The translations under genes were made by a program, and so were the position numbers. A model generated the notes under the pieces. That model did not search any database. It was not told the DNA's origin and saw nothing but the letters and a program-made list of their open reading frames with translations. 64,000 bases of DNA from Bacteroidales bacterium (GTDB lineage: Bacteria; Bacteroidota; Bacteroidia; Bacteroidales; Bacteroidaceae). Positions 56,001-64,000 of the stretch are shown here, in pieces. The first letter of the stretch is position 1, and every line of letters begins with the position of its first letter. The stretch is taken from positions 39,882 to 103,881 of the forward strand of contig SUXS01000002.1 in assembly GCA_015060865.1 (NCBI GenBank), in the 5' to 3' direction.

Positions 56001-57159
56001 TATACAATGTGTTGGTGATTCGCTTGACGGGTGAGAAGGCGCCGTCGCTGTAGCTGATGCCGAGGATGTCGAGGTCTACGGTACCATCTGTGCTGATGCT
56101 GAAAAGGTTGTAGTCGCCTGGGATTTCTCTAAGGGCAACGCGGTCGAGGTGAACGATTCCGCTGCCACCATAGCATACGAATGCGACGTAGCTTTCGCTC
56201 TGTTCGGTAGCCGTAAATTCATAGTAATAGGTCTGTAGGGTCTGCTTGGCCGAGGGGGCTGTCCATGTTTCGCACAGGTTGTCCCATGTTCCCTTGGCTG
56301 AGCCTACGGCCACGGCATAGGTCTTGCCCAGATCGTTGGTGTGGCTGAGGACTTGGAATGAGAGCTCATACTTTCGTCCAGCTTTCAAGGGACTGCTCAA
56401 CTGCTGGTAGATGTAGCTGCCGTTGGCTGCAGTGAATCCTCCAGAACCATCTTGGCGGAACATGAGTGCCGAACTTCCTTCGCGTCCATTGGCATAGGTG
56501 GCGTTGTCTTTGTTGCAGCGTACACCGTTTGCTTGCTCGCTCGTGGCATTGGCATTGGTGATTTCCCACTCTGCGGGCCAGAAACGATAGTCACTTGCGT
56601 CGTTCTTTACAACGACTCCTTCAGTCTCGAACCCTGGATTACGGATGAGGTTGCGTTTGTCGTAGATACCGGTTTGCTGTGCGATGTTGTCTTCGTCGCC
56701 GTAGAATCCTGCGTCGGGGAGAAGAGGAAAGACTGCTGCAGCCTGTGTTCCCAATAGTGTTGTGTCAGAATATATGGAGAGTTTGCTGCCATTGAGTGCA
56801 ATGCGATAGGTGTGTGCTCTCTCTGAATCGGTTATGGGGTATGATGCAGCCGTCTCTTCTTCCGGTTGAGTGAAATGGATTTCGTTGTTGGTGAAATTGG
56901 CTGAAAATCCGAGGCCCTTACTGTTGATGGCTGTAGCTTGCATAGTGCCGCTACGCATGAGCAGACCCAGGTCGAGAGTGAAGTCTCCCTCGGGCATAAA
57001 GCGGGTGTCATAGGTGCTGATGTCGCCAGCTTGAGTGATTGTCTGCAGCTCGCTCAACGTAATGTCTGTAGCGCCTTTGTAGGGGAGCGATTGCGCTGTT
57101 GATTGCAGGGTTAGAACTGCGAGTACAGTCAGTAGCAGTGGCTTGAGAATCTTGCTCAT
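53083..57159 (-). CDS. Large secreted multidomain glycosidase, GH128-like
   Basis: The protein is 1358 aa. The signal peptide spans 1-22. Next come a LamG-like domain (about 30-160), a CBM-like jelly roll starting RNPGFETEG (about 172-345) and a ricin-like region (about 380-520). A linker region follows, and then a catalytic domain (about 890-1180) with acid/base E1007 in GYNEPEH and likely nucleophile E1104 in WITEMENG. This layout matches the glycosyl hydrolase catalytic core family (GH128; known members cut beta-1,3-glucan). A FN3-like domain and a C-terminal IYTTTGNLICYNL to GVYIISGKKYQVK sorting-type tail end the protein. The substrate is inferred. Confidence 0.85.
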   Translation of the reverse strand: MSKILKPLLLTVLAVLTLQSTAQSLPYKGATDITLSELQTITQAGDISTYDTRFMPEGDFTLDLGLLMRSGTMQATAINSKGLGFSANFTNNEIHFTQPEEETAASYPITDSERAHTYRIALNGSKLSIYSDTTLLGTQAAAVFPLLPDAGFYGDEDNIAQQTGIYDKRNLIRNPGFETEGVVVKNDASDYRFWPAEWEITNANATSEQANGVRCNKDNATYANGREGSSALMFRQDGSGGFTAANGSYIYQQLSSPLKAGRKYELSFQVLSHTNDLGKTYAVAVGSAKGTWDNLCETWTAPSAKQTLQTYYYEFTATEQSESYVAFVCYGGSGIVHLDRVALREIPGDYNLFSISTDGTVDLDILGISYSDGAFSPVKRITNTLYNGGEYYLYNTYYSRLLGLNASNIPALAASDAEASNAAYTWCAESSNKEGYYRLRHKATGKYLAASTANTWSMVLNDAQATNNTDLWAITEGLEGTITSLYNGKVLGTDKDQEANEYIGVYYDKSKGELSTWQLVEAQFALSESRLALYVNKLQETITLGEQIISSGIYGLAATTNLKTCIDKAKEIAANATIEDIAVIVETTAEVEQAIDSCKESTPEDSRNIRIWATYDSNGVSLDNSYTLALDSVRFANDSTAYLLIRNRDGKGALVGISPSTVGVAGKFIAQGLDTTATIYSYRFVVDNGAMTICRNGQALGTVATYAMPSLTTGGTKSEFTGLGTQHLDSYVAEIVSPSKALGVGEYDGNKYNKIKRQLACVYNLKLVIDQAADFFLLNEAATLEGSTINLINENSWLIAPHSRPSVANSKIAPYIRLNGARAKQNSNYRAAIYLDGAAIIPHSSSIQPFTAYTGELYSGEETQYGKGRHSNLGTRANTMRSFILKRGYMVTLAANSDGSGYSRVFVADHEDLLVPVVPEALNRRVSSIIVKPWQYVSKKGWGSTKGNSTINTHTETIRANWFYTWSADRNNTTDLEYVPIKQHLWWPGWAQINALENCTHVLGYNEPEHSEQHGSAQCSCGGAINEWKAFTHHTEFFESGMRIGSPSPTDAGWLKNYVQYCHNYAYRCDFVVTHAYWKDDINTWRSKLEEIHNATGRPIWITEMENGASWDVPSETNVNDAAKKYQKIFDLLESLDYVERYVPYNDDLWYNKMLYDDGWPTPAGAIFRDYPSSFAYKAEQQYIPDWWKPSIQNVAIMVSYNEANNELQFAVNNPNADVTDALTIEYSYDNVNWETAYEETERYRFDQTGYVASVNAGVFEDGTIHFRLHVTTLIGGNTYSDIQSFTLDTSSIAFTTQDGIQIQCGNGYLEVSAVAPQIMRIYTTTGNLICYNLKKGRQRIALPQGVYIISGKKYQVK

Positions 57160-57207
57160 GGCGTTTGTTGTTTTTGTTTTTCTTTGTCTATGTCAATCTA
57201 GGATATA

Positions 57208-57221
57208 CTAGGAATTCCTAG
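57208..57221. repeat. CTAGGAATTCCTAG palindrome in the leader of the 1358-aa glycosidase gene
   Basis: A perfect 14-bp palindrome, flanked by further CTAGG/CCTA elements (57199-57203 and 57224-57229), lies between promoter and start. Confidence 0.6.
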
Positions 57222-57252
57222 ATACCTATATGTCATAGTTTAATTATTCTTG

Positions 57253-57283
57253 CAAAAGTAAGGATAATTCTTTGATTGGCAAA
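57253..57283 (-). promoter_or_regulatory. Canonical promoter of the 1358-aa glycosidase operon
   Basis: Read leftward TTTG (57283-57280), a 19-bp spacer, TACTTTTG (57260-57253). The leader to the ATG is about 85 nt and includes the CTAGG palindrome. Confidence 0.8.
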
Positions 57284-57313
57284 GCGCAGAGTGTAAAATA
57301 TATCAATAAGAAA

Positions 57314-57337
57314 GCGGGGCCGCATGTGCAGCCCCGC
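57314..57337 (-). terminator. Terminator after the four-CBM protein gene
   Basis: GCGGGGC and GCCCCGC form a strong stem around a 10-nt loop, followed on the leftward strand by TTTCTTATTG. Confidence 0.82.
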
Positions 57338-57363
57338 CCAATTTCAGCCAGCCTATATGATGA

Positions 57364-60300
57364 TTATTTCATCAATACCTTCTTGATTTCGATAGCACCA
57401 TTGCTATAGATCGTCTTCACAATATGGATACCCTTTCCTGGTATGGCAACCTGACGACCATCAATAGCATAGTATTGTATGCTCTTTACTTCGCTTGCTA
57501 CAGCAGAATCGATGCCGCTGATCACCCAATTGCTATTGTCACCAATTTCAGTGATAGTAAGTGACCAGTCGTCAGCAGAGAACCAGGTTCCGGTGAAGCC
57601 AACCTTCTTAGTTACAGTAGAGTCGGTAGTCACACCGATTACCATAGTGTGGTTGGTAACAACAATGTTCTCGATAGTAATCATAGACCATCCGAATCCT
57701 TTACCATCATTTGCAGAAAGAATAGGCGACATATCTACCATTGTTTGATCTACATAGTAGGCAATACTATCTGCTTCCCAAAGTTGACCATAAGTATTAC
57801 CGTATTTCGGTATCATAGCCCACTGGGTAGCTTCACTAGCTGCTACCTGCTTAAGGACGGTAGAGTCATTGATAAGAGTGTCCGTGATGGCTTCGTTGAG
57901 TGCAAAAGCATATACATTGTCACCGTCGGAACGTCCCGCAAGCTTCAAGGCATAGGTTCCGTTAGGAATGTCATTCAGAATCTGCATGGCTGCAAAGTCA
58001 AGCTTACCTACAGTTCCATTCCATGAATCCATATAGCGATTAGCATCATCTCCTCCGTAGTGAGCACCCACATTTGTAGGGTTATTGCCAGCGCCTAACT
58101 TAACAATCCATCCACTAGCGTCATTGTCAAATGTCGGGTTCTGGATAAGGGGGGTCAAATCACCGCCTACCTCAGGATTCATGTAAAGGCTCTTTTCCAA
58201 GCAGAAAACATTCTCCTCAAGCTTACGTTGCAGGTCTTGAACGTTAGCTGCAGCTTGCAATTCAGCTACAAGATCAGCCTTCTGAAGGGCAATGACAGTC
58301 TTAACTTCGTTCTTATTTGTTACCGGATAGTTTACATAAGGATCATTGAGCATCTCCTCTACGGTGATGAGGTAGTTGCTGTAGCTCACGTATGCATTGA
58401 GGCGTTCTGCGACAGATGCCAATGCTGCTGATGTAGTAGTGTCGGCAGCAGTGATGGCGTCGGCCAGTTCTATGGCAGCAGCAATAACGGCTGCAGCTTC
58501 ACTCTCTGCATCATATTCAGCTATGGCATCAATAGCAGCCTGATAAGCGCCAGTCTGGTAGTTGTCATAAACTGCAAGGGCAGCTTTAGCTACAGCGATA
58601 GGCTCTTGGAGAGATGCACTAGCCTCACCATACGATGTAGCGCTCAGTGCGATAGCCTCGTCAATCTTAGCTTGGAGTACAGCTGCATCGCCCTTCAAGA
58701 GGTTGGGAAGCAGTGTTTGTGCCTCGGCAAGTGTAGCATCGAAAGCAACTTTGAGGTCTTCATCGCTGGCTGCGCCATAGTAGAGCAACTGGAAGTTAGT
58801 AGCTTGGAACCAACCTTCTGAAGCATTACCACCTTGACTTGAAGCAGCACCAATGGTGAGTGTGCCGTCGATAACTACTACATATCCAGTGGTGAGAGTG
58901 GTCCATTGGTAAAAATCCCAACCGCCAGGAGCGGGGAGGTTCTCTGATACAGAGGTGTTGATACCTGTTACATAGAGGTGCTGATCGGTAGTGTAGTCAC
59001 CGTGGTCGGCTGTCTCGCCCTGAGTAATCATCTCAGCACTGATGCCGTAGAGTCCGTTGGGCAGACCGGTGAGTTCCTGATGCAGGTCGATAGATACGAT
59101 GTGGTGACCCCAGAGGTTTACACCGCGGCGGTTTTCGCCACCTTCCATTGTGGGACGGCAGTTACCAACCCAGAGATCTGAGCCACCACCGTTGTGGGTG
59201 AGGTTCCATACCCAGTTGCCCTTCTCTTCGAAGTTGGCGTTGGGAAGAAGGAAGGTAAAGTTAGCTGGATTCTCCTTGCTAGCCTCCTTCATCTGGCTCA
59301 AGTAAAGATCTATAATAGCCTGCTCACCCTTGGCCATCAAAGCCACGATTTCATCGTAACCGGCAGTCTCATTATAGATAAAGTTTTCAATGAACTCAGA
59401 GATTTCGTCATGTACAGCAACAGCATCCTCTATGCCTGGGTATTCTGCACATTCTCCGATTGCGTCAGTGAATGTTGTTTCCCAGAACAAAACAAGTTCC
59501 TGATACTTGGCAACAGCATCCTTGACACCAGTAAATACACCTTGTATGCGGATATACTCTGCGTCCATCATTTCCTCCTCAAGGTCTTGAGCCTCCTCAG
59601 CCTCTTCGATAGCAGTTTCCAAATCCGCTACCAACTTCGCAGAAAGGAGATCTCCGTTATCGGACATGTACTTATCCATGTCGTCAATCAAAGATTCGAG
59701 GTAAATACCTGCGTCGAAGCCGGCGTACTCGAGCTTCACGTTGTCGATAGCTACGTAGGTGAAGTTAGTATTGGGATAGCCTACGAAACCTACGATGATA
59801 GAGTCTGCAGCCACAATACCCTCAATAGTAAAGGTTTCAGGATATGAGGCTTCTTTGGTTGCACCATCAGTGGTGATTTCTGCAGTTACCATGTCCAACT
59901 CAGAACCATTACAGTAGATAGCTGCACCCGACTTGGCTTCAGGGTCTGAGGCCTTGTCAACAGTATGGTTCATTACGCACTGTACGGTAAAACGATAGTA
60001 ACCCAAAGGAAGGTTGTATACAGTCTGACTAACGTGTGTCTCCTTGCTGGGCTGACCGTTGATTTCCAGAACACGGCTATCTTCACCAAAGTATTGGAAG
60101 AAACGAATGTTGCTACCATTATTTACAGCGTCATTGGTACGAGTCCAATCAGAAAGACCATTGTCAAAATTAGGATTCTTGAGGTAACGGGCTGTCACGT
60201 CTACAGGGTATTCATCGCTGGCATTCACTACGCGATAATCGAGCAATCCCTCTTTAAGTTTGTGCACCATCTCGTTGAGGTCCGAAGCTTCATAATCACC

Positions 60301-61023
60301 TTCGAGAAGGGTATTGGCCTCGTCTACGATAGCCTGCAGAATATCCTGATCTTTCGGTTCATCATATACTTCCATCCACTCTTCGGCTTCGGCGATAAGG
60401 TCTTCCAATTCTTGCGAATTGGCTAACTCCTCTACCTCAGCGAGGATGAAGGCATCGAAGCACTTGCTGCCACCCAGCCAACGGGCGCAGAACTGCAAAT
60501 ATTTGTACTCTGCGGTAGTTACCACGATGTTCTGTGTCCATGCGCAGTTGGCATCCTCGTAGGCATACATGATGGTCTTGGTCTCGTCGCCACGGGGAGT
60601 GTTGGTCTCAGAGGTTACGATGTAACCCTCTTTGGCTACGGCGTCAGTGCTTGTGTTCTGACGGATGAAGTAGCTGAATACATAGGTCTTGCCCTTTTCG
60701 ATTTCCCATGCGGTACCGATAGAGCCGTTGCCGCCCTTACCTGCACTCTCGGTCAAGCGGAGGTATGCGCCGCCATCAATACCTCCAGAGTTATGCCAAT
60801 CGACACCAGTCAAGTTGCCGCCACCACCGCCAACCCAGCCTGTGGTGTTGTTGTCAAAACTCGGATTCTCAATCAGGTTCTCACCTACAATTTTGTACTG
60901 CTTCAGCACACCGTCAGCATTGGTATACTCGAAGGTGTCGCCGGTTGCAAGCTGTGCCTGCTGTGCATTTGCAGCGAGCAAACCTGCTGCAAACAGCATA
61001 ATTCCGGTAAATAATTTCTTCAT
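57364..61023 (-). CDS. Secreted protein with four carbohydrate-binding-like modules
   Basis: This 1219-aa protein (ATG at 61023) has a signal peptide of 21 residues. Four modules open with a similar line: LIENPSFDNNTTGW (about 48), YLKNPNFDNGLSDW (about 283), LLPNANFEEKGNWVW (about 600) and LIQNPTFDNDASGW (about 960). This is the usual start of CBM4/9/6-type galactose-binding folds. Helical FIVAR-like spacers rich in Ala and Glu separate them. The C-terminus (YYAIDGRQVAIPGKGIHIV to IKKVLMK) looks like a sorting-type tail. No catalytic domain is visible, so it is probably a scaffold or glycan-capture protein. Residue positions are estimates. Confidence 0.83.
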   Translation of the reverse strand: MKKLFTGIMLFAAGLLAANAQQAQLATGDTFEYTNADGVLKQYKIVGENLIENPSFDNNTTGWVGGGGGNLTGVDWHNSGGIDGGAYLRLTESAGKGGNGSIGTAWEIEKGKTYVFSYFIRQNTSTDAVAKEGYIVTSETNTPRGDETKTIMYAYEDANCAWTQNIVVTTAEYKYLQFCARWLGGSKCFDAFILAEVEELANSQELEDLIAEAEEWMEVYDEPKDQDILQAIVDEANTLLEGDYEASDLNEMVHKLKEGLLDYRVVNASDEYPVDVTARYLKNPNFDNGLSDWTRTNDAVNNGSNIRFFQYFGEDSRVLEINGQPSKETHVSQTVYNLPLGYYRFTVQCVMNHTVDKASDPEAKSGAAIYCNGSELDMVTAEITTDGATKEASYPETFTIEGIVAADSIIVGFVGYPNTNFTYVAIDNVKLEYAGFDAGIYLESLIDDMDKYMSDNGDLLSAKLVADLETAIEEAEEAQDLEEEMMDAEYIRIQGVFTGVKDAVAKYQELVLFWETTFTDAIGECAEYPGIEDAVAVHDEISEFIENFIYNETAGYDEIVALMAKGEQAIIDLYLSQMKEASKENPANFTFLLPNANFEEKGNWVWNLTHNGGGSDLWVGNCRPTMEGGENRRGVNLWGHHIVSIDLHQELTGLPNGLYGISAEMITQGETADHGDYTTDQHLYVTGINTSVSENLPAPGGWDFYQWTTLTTGYVVVIDGTLTIGAASSQGGNASEGWFQATNFQLLYYGAASDEDLKVAFDATLAEAQTLLPNLLKGDAAVLQAKIDEAIALSATSYGEASASLQEPIAVAKAALAVYDNYQTGAYQAAIDAIAEYDAESEAAAVIAAAIELADAITAADTTTSAALASVAERLNAYVSYSNYLITVEEMLNDPYVNYPVTNKNEVKTVIALQKADLVAELQAAANVQDLQRKLEENVFCLEKSLYMNPEVGGDLTPLIQNPTFDNDASGWIVKLGAGNNPTNVGAHYGGDDANRYMDSWNGTVGKLDFAAMQILNDIPNGTYALKLAGRSDGDNVYAFALNEAITDTLINDSTVLKQVAASEATQWAMIPKYGNTYGQLWEADSIAYYVDQTMVDMSPILSANDGKGFGWSMITIENIVVTNHTMVIGVTTDSTVTKKVGFTGTWFSADDWSLTITEIGDNSNWVISGIDSAVASEVKSIQYYAIDGRQVAIPGKGIHIVKTIYSNGAIEIKKVLMK

Positions 61024-61084
61024 GATGCTTGTTTTATAGGTTAGTAATATAAAGTTGTTCGCATTAATTAACGTAATCACTGCA

Positions 61085-61092
61085 CAAATATA
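61085..61092 (-). promoter_or_regulatory. Promoter -7 box for the four-CBM gene
   Basis: Read leftward TATATTTG, a TAnnTTTG match, 61 bp before the ATG at 61023. Confidence 0.6.
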
Positions 61093-61178
61093 ATTATTTT
61101 TTTCTTACCTATGATAATATTTTTTCTCAGGCGTGAAAAAAAATTATCACAGGCTTGAAAAAAATGTTCACATTGAGG

Positions 61179-63974
61179 CTATCTCACTATGGTCATGGTA
61201 GCGGCATTGCCTGCTCTTACAATGTATACACCTGGAGCCAGAGGGCTTTGCGCCTGACACTTGACACCATGAATGCTATATACCTCATAACAATCGACTC
61301 CATCCACGTGGATGACATTGCCCACAACATAAGGGCGAAGAGCACCAGCCGCAGCATTGTCATTGACAGCCTCAATGGCAGTAGGCAAGGTGGAGCCTTC
61401 GGTATAAGTGTATAGGGCAACCCACCCTGCTCGATCTTTCATGGAGGTAGCACTCAGTTTGGTTCCATCGGAGGCGTATTTACGTGACGAGTCAGTGACA
61501 CGTCTCAAACGGGCACCTATGGTATATGTAGTACCTTTTTCGCTCTTAGTGATGCGATTTTGCGTACGCAACATGGTAGCGGCATCATAATTGTTCGTCT
61601 GCAGGTTTGCAAAGATATAGGGATCGACGCAGCGCAAGGTATCGTCGTCCACCTTGAAGTAGATGCTCTTGAAGGTGGTACCTGAAATCAGTTCTTCTGC
61701 CACTCCTGCCGCTATCATGGTGCCGTTGTCTTCATCCAGGAAACCTACTCCAGGAGTAATGGCCATATAGGCTACGTTTTGGGTAATAGTCGCGATGCTG
61801 CCCACCTCATCTTCGTACATGATGATGCACTTGAAGCCCGTGTTGGTGACATTGCGTATCTTGATAGATATGGGATGACTCTTGAGGGTGGGATTACGAA
61901 GTTCGGTAAGTACGACTGGTGTGACACCTTCGGGGAATGGTTGGGCGAATACCACATCAGCTGTGTCCTTCATGGACACCTTAGCCACACCTACCTCACA
62001 GTCAAGGTTGCCAAACTTGTAGTTACCCGTTTCAATAGCCATGAAGGGAATCTCTTCAATGCTTTCGTAATCAGTGGATGTAGAGGTAAGCCATGCAAGC
62101 GGCTGATAGGTAAAACTGGAGGTGCGGATTTTTGTCAACAGATTGCCAAGGTGCAACTTGGTATTCTCGTTACTAATAGAACCCATAAAGATAGCTGGAG
62201 TAGAACTGAACTTCTCGGTAAACTCCATAGAGAGTGCATCGGTGGTGAGGAGCGGAAGATTGCCGTACTGGAAAGCAGAGGTACCTTGGATGCTAGCTTT
62301 GGCTGCCTTGATGCTTTGCGAAGCCCGTTGTGCCTTAGCGGGGGTGATATTTACGACGCGATAATCATATATACCCGGCTCAGTAATAGTGTCAACATAG
62401 CTGTAAGAAATCGACTTCCCTGTCATATCCTTAGGATTGACAATGCCTACGGTGGTGTAGGTGTCGTCTGATTCGGCTTTGCGCTGTATTTGAATCTCGT
62501 CAAGCATATCGCCATTAGTATCGGTCCAAGTAACTTTGTAGGCACCTTTTGCTTGATTATCCCATGCGCCGTTAATACTGGCAGGAGCCGTATATACGAC
62601 GTTAGGCACCTTCTCATAGGCTTTACGGTAGGCCATACCCGACTTCATGTCGCGGTAGTATTCGCCCGTAAGCGACATTTCAGTGCCACGAATCAATTTA
62701 GAGCAGTCAGCCTCTCCATTCCAATAAGCATAGCGTTCTACATAGGGAGAGTTATTCAATGTAGTAAGAATGTTCCTCATCTCATTGAGATTCTTCTGCT
62801 GGTTAGCTACGGAAAAACTGCGGTCGGTAGCAAAGATACCATTATTGTTCCATGAGGCTCCCCATACATATTCGGTAATCCAAATGGGACGCTTCCCATA
62901 TTTATTATAATAGTACTCCATATTACCGAATCCACTTGCCCAGTAGCAGTGGAGGTCGAGGATATCGCAACGCCATCCACGCTTGTCGACCTCGGCGATG
63001 AACTGATCGAGGTGGCTCCAGCTGCCATCATGTGAAGACTCAGAGCAGAGGCGCATACCAGTGCGCATAAGGTCTTGCCATTGGTTGAGAATAACCTCTA
63101 CGCTCTGCGGAGTATCGTCGGCACTGTTGCCCGGCTCATTGTTGGTCTGCATATGGCAAGAGAAGTTTACACTACCGCAGGCCGATGCAGATGGCCAAGC
63201 CACATAAATCTGATGAGGCACGCACTCACGGTCGGGCAAATGATTGACTCCAGTCGCCCAGTCGTAGCAATAAGTGGTACCCAGCATCACGTTGCGGTCA
63301 AATCCCGTATCACTAGCCAAGCCCTTCTTCTGGACATCGTGCCATTGGAATACACGATAAGAGGAGATACGCCCGTCAAAGACCTCGGGAAGTACAGGCA
63401 ACTCGAGATCCTCAGTGTCGGCAATAAAGCAACGGCTGTATCCCCATCCGCTCTTGCCCGTGGCAAAGGTTACCATGTAGCCACGCTTAAGTTTGAAACT
63501 GCGAATTTGATTGTTGAGCTTAGCTTCGGAAAGCGTGTTCATAAAACCTCCTGAGTGCTCTAAGCCAAAAGCGTTGACTGCCGTGCCACCATAATCCTGT
63601 TCAGAATACACTGTCAAGGGTTTGAAATCCTTCGCGTAGGGCATAATGATGGTACCGTGCGCATACATACGCACTTGGCAGTTCACACCATTGACAGCTT
63701 GTTCCCCATTGATGAACACATGACCATCGAGCAATTTCTGCTCCAACACATAGCTCGGCCGTATTTCCCGAATGATGAGTACAGCATGTTCGGTATTGGT
63801 GATGTTGATCTTGCCATTCTCCGTAAAAGGTGTAGCATTGGTAATCACGTAATCCACATCGGCGTCGATAGTAACATCAGATGACACCTGATTGACTTCT
63901 TTGAGAGTGTTGGCTGCGTGGGCGGTAAAACTCAGAGCAAGCAGCATGATACAAGAGAGTTTTCTAAAATTCAT
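61179..63974 (-). CDS. Secreted GH128-like glycosidase
   Basis: The 931-aa protein has a signal peptide (1-20). Its beta-rich N-terminal region (about 25-200) shares LKRGYMVTFA and GYSRCFIADTEDL with the 1358-aa paralogue. The catalytic domain follows with acid/base E280 in QTNNEPGN and nucleophile E368 in WITEYVWGASW. The spacing of 88 residues compares with 97 in the paralogue. A FN3-like domain (about 475-560) and a long beta-rich tail follow, ending VYSIHGVKC to GVYIVRAGNA, a sorting-type C-terminus. An endo-acting beta-1,3-glucanase-like activity is plausible but not proven. The promoter lies past the window end. Confidence 0.86.
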   Translation of the reverse strand: MNFRKLSCIMLLALSFTAHAANTLKEVNQVSSDVTIDADVDYVITNATPFTENGKINITNTEHAVLIIREIRPSYVLEQKLLDGHVFINGEQAVNGVNCQVRMYAHGTIIMPYAKDFKPLTVYSEQDYGGTAVNAFGLEHSGGFMNTLSEAKLNNQIRSFKLKRGYMVTFATGKSGWGYSRCFIADTEDLELPVLPEVFDGRISSYRVFQWHDVQKKGLASDTGFDRNVMLGTTYCYDWATGVNHLPDRECVPHQIYVAWPSASACGSVNFSCHMQTNNEPGNSADDTPQSVEVILNQWQDLMRTGMRLCSESSHDGSWSHLDQFIAEVDKRGWRCDILDLHCYWASGFGNMEYYYNKYGKRPIWITEYVWGASWNNNGIFATDRSFSVANQQKNLNEMRNILTTLNNSPYVERYAYWNGEADCSKLIRGTEMSLTGEYYRDMKSGMAYRKAYEKVPNVVYTAPASINGAWDNQAKGAYKVTWTDTNGDMLDEIQIQRKAESDDTYTTVGIVNPKDMTGKSISYSYVDTITEPGIYDYRVVNITPAKAQRASQSIKAAKASIQGTSAFQYGNLPLLTTDALSMEFTEKFSSTPAIFMGSISNENTKLHLGNLLTKIRTSSFTYQPLAWLTSTSTDYESIEEIPFMAIETGNYKFGNLDCEVGVAKVSMKDTADVVFAQPFPEGVTPVVLTELRNPTLKSHPISIKIRNVTNTGFKCIIMYEDEVGSIATITQNVAYMAITPGVGFLDEDNGTMIAAGVAEELISGTTFKSIYFKVDDDTLRCVDPYIFANLQTNNYDAATMLRTQNRITKSEKGTTYTIGARLRRVTDSSRKYASDGTKLSATSMKDRAGWVALYTYTEGSTLPTAIEAVNDNAAAGALRPYVVGNVIHVDGVDCYEVYSIHGVKCQAQSPLAPGVYIVRAGNAATMTIVR

Positions 63975-64000
63975 ATGTCGATGTTCTTATTGGTTGCTTT

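Overview
The window comes from a member of the Bacteroidales (Bacteroides/Phocaeicola/Prevotella-like; genus not resolvable by eye). The evidence is two SusC/SusD pairs, lipoproteins with LxxC-type lipoboxes, an anaerobic sulfatase maturase, and many promoters of the Bacteroidota type TTTG-N19/20-TAnnTTTG in place of E. coli-like -35/-10 boxes. Coding density is high, and I saw no rRNA, tRNA, CRISPR, phage or IS genes.

Left part (1-32 kb), core and host-glycan genes. A tandem 84-bp promoter-bearing repeat precedes a serine-type sulfatase; a GH20 beta-hexosaminidase follows. Next is a small-membrane-protein / ECF sigma / DUF5056-like module whose last gene overlaps thyA, followed by folA. A bidirectional terminator separates these from the leftward set zapB-like - zapA - rny, a UDG-fold protein and a conserved cytosolic protein. 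Rightward again come an orphan wza/wzc-like export pair (the kinase has a tyrosine-rich repeat tail), a PanE-like reductase, YjbQ, the sulfatase maturase, and a NagB-like/PIG-L fusion whose deaminase half lacks two catalytic residues. A secreted GH2 enzyme reads left. Then come greA and a HIT protein (right), pnp and alaS (left), an M23 peptidase and MerR regulator (right), and an MCE protein and amidase (left). Sulfatase, maturase, hexosaminidase, NagB-like/deacetylase and GH2 together suggest use of sulfated, amino-sugar-rich host glycans.

Right part (32-64 kb), one long leftward polysaccharide-utilisation-like region. In transcription order it holds a secreted GH128-like glycosidase (931 aa); a 1219-aa protein with four carbohydrate-binding-like modules; a second GH128-like protein (1358 aa); a polytopic membrane protein resembling DUF6057; a lipoprotein with a CxxCH haem-type motif and a PD40-like propeller; then FAS1 lipoprotein - SusC - SusD - FAS1 lipoprotein - FAS1 lipoprotein - SusC - SusD. 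Three fasciclin-domain lipoproteins interleaved with two SusCD pairs is the most unusual system here. My inference is that the FAS1 proteins take the place of SusE/F-type surface glycan-binding proteins, and that the substrate may be a beta-1,3-glucan-like polymer.

Two smaller themes also stand out: a dispersed promoter-carrying repeat shared by the window start and the pnp promoter, and several near-perfect palindromic terminators placed between convergent genes.
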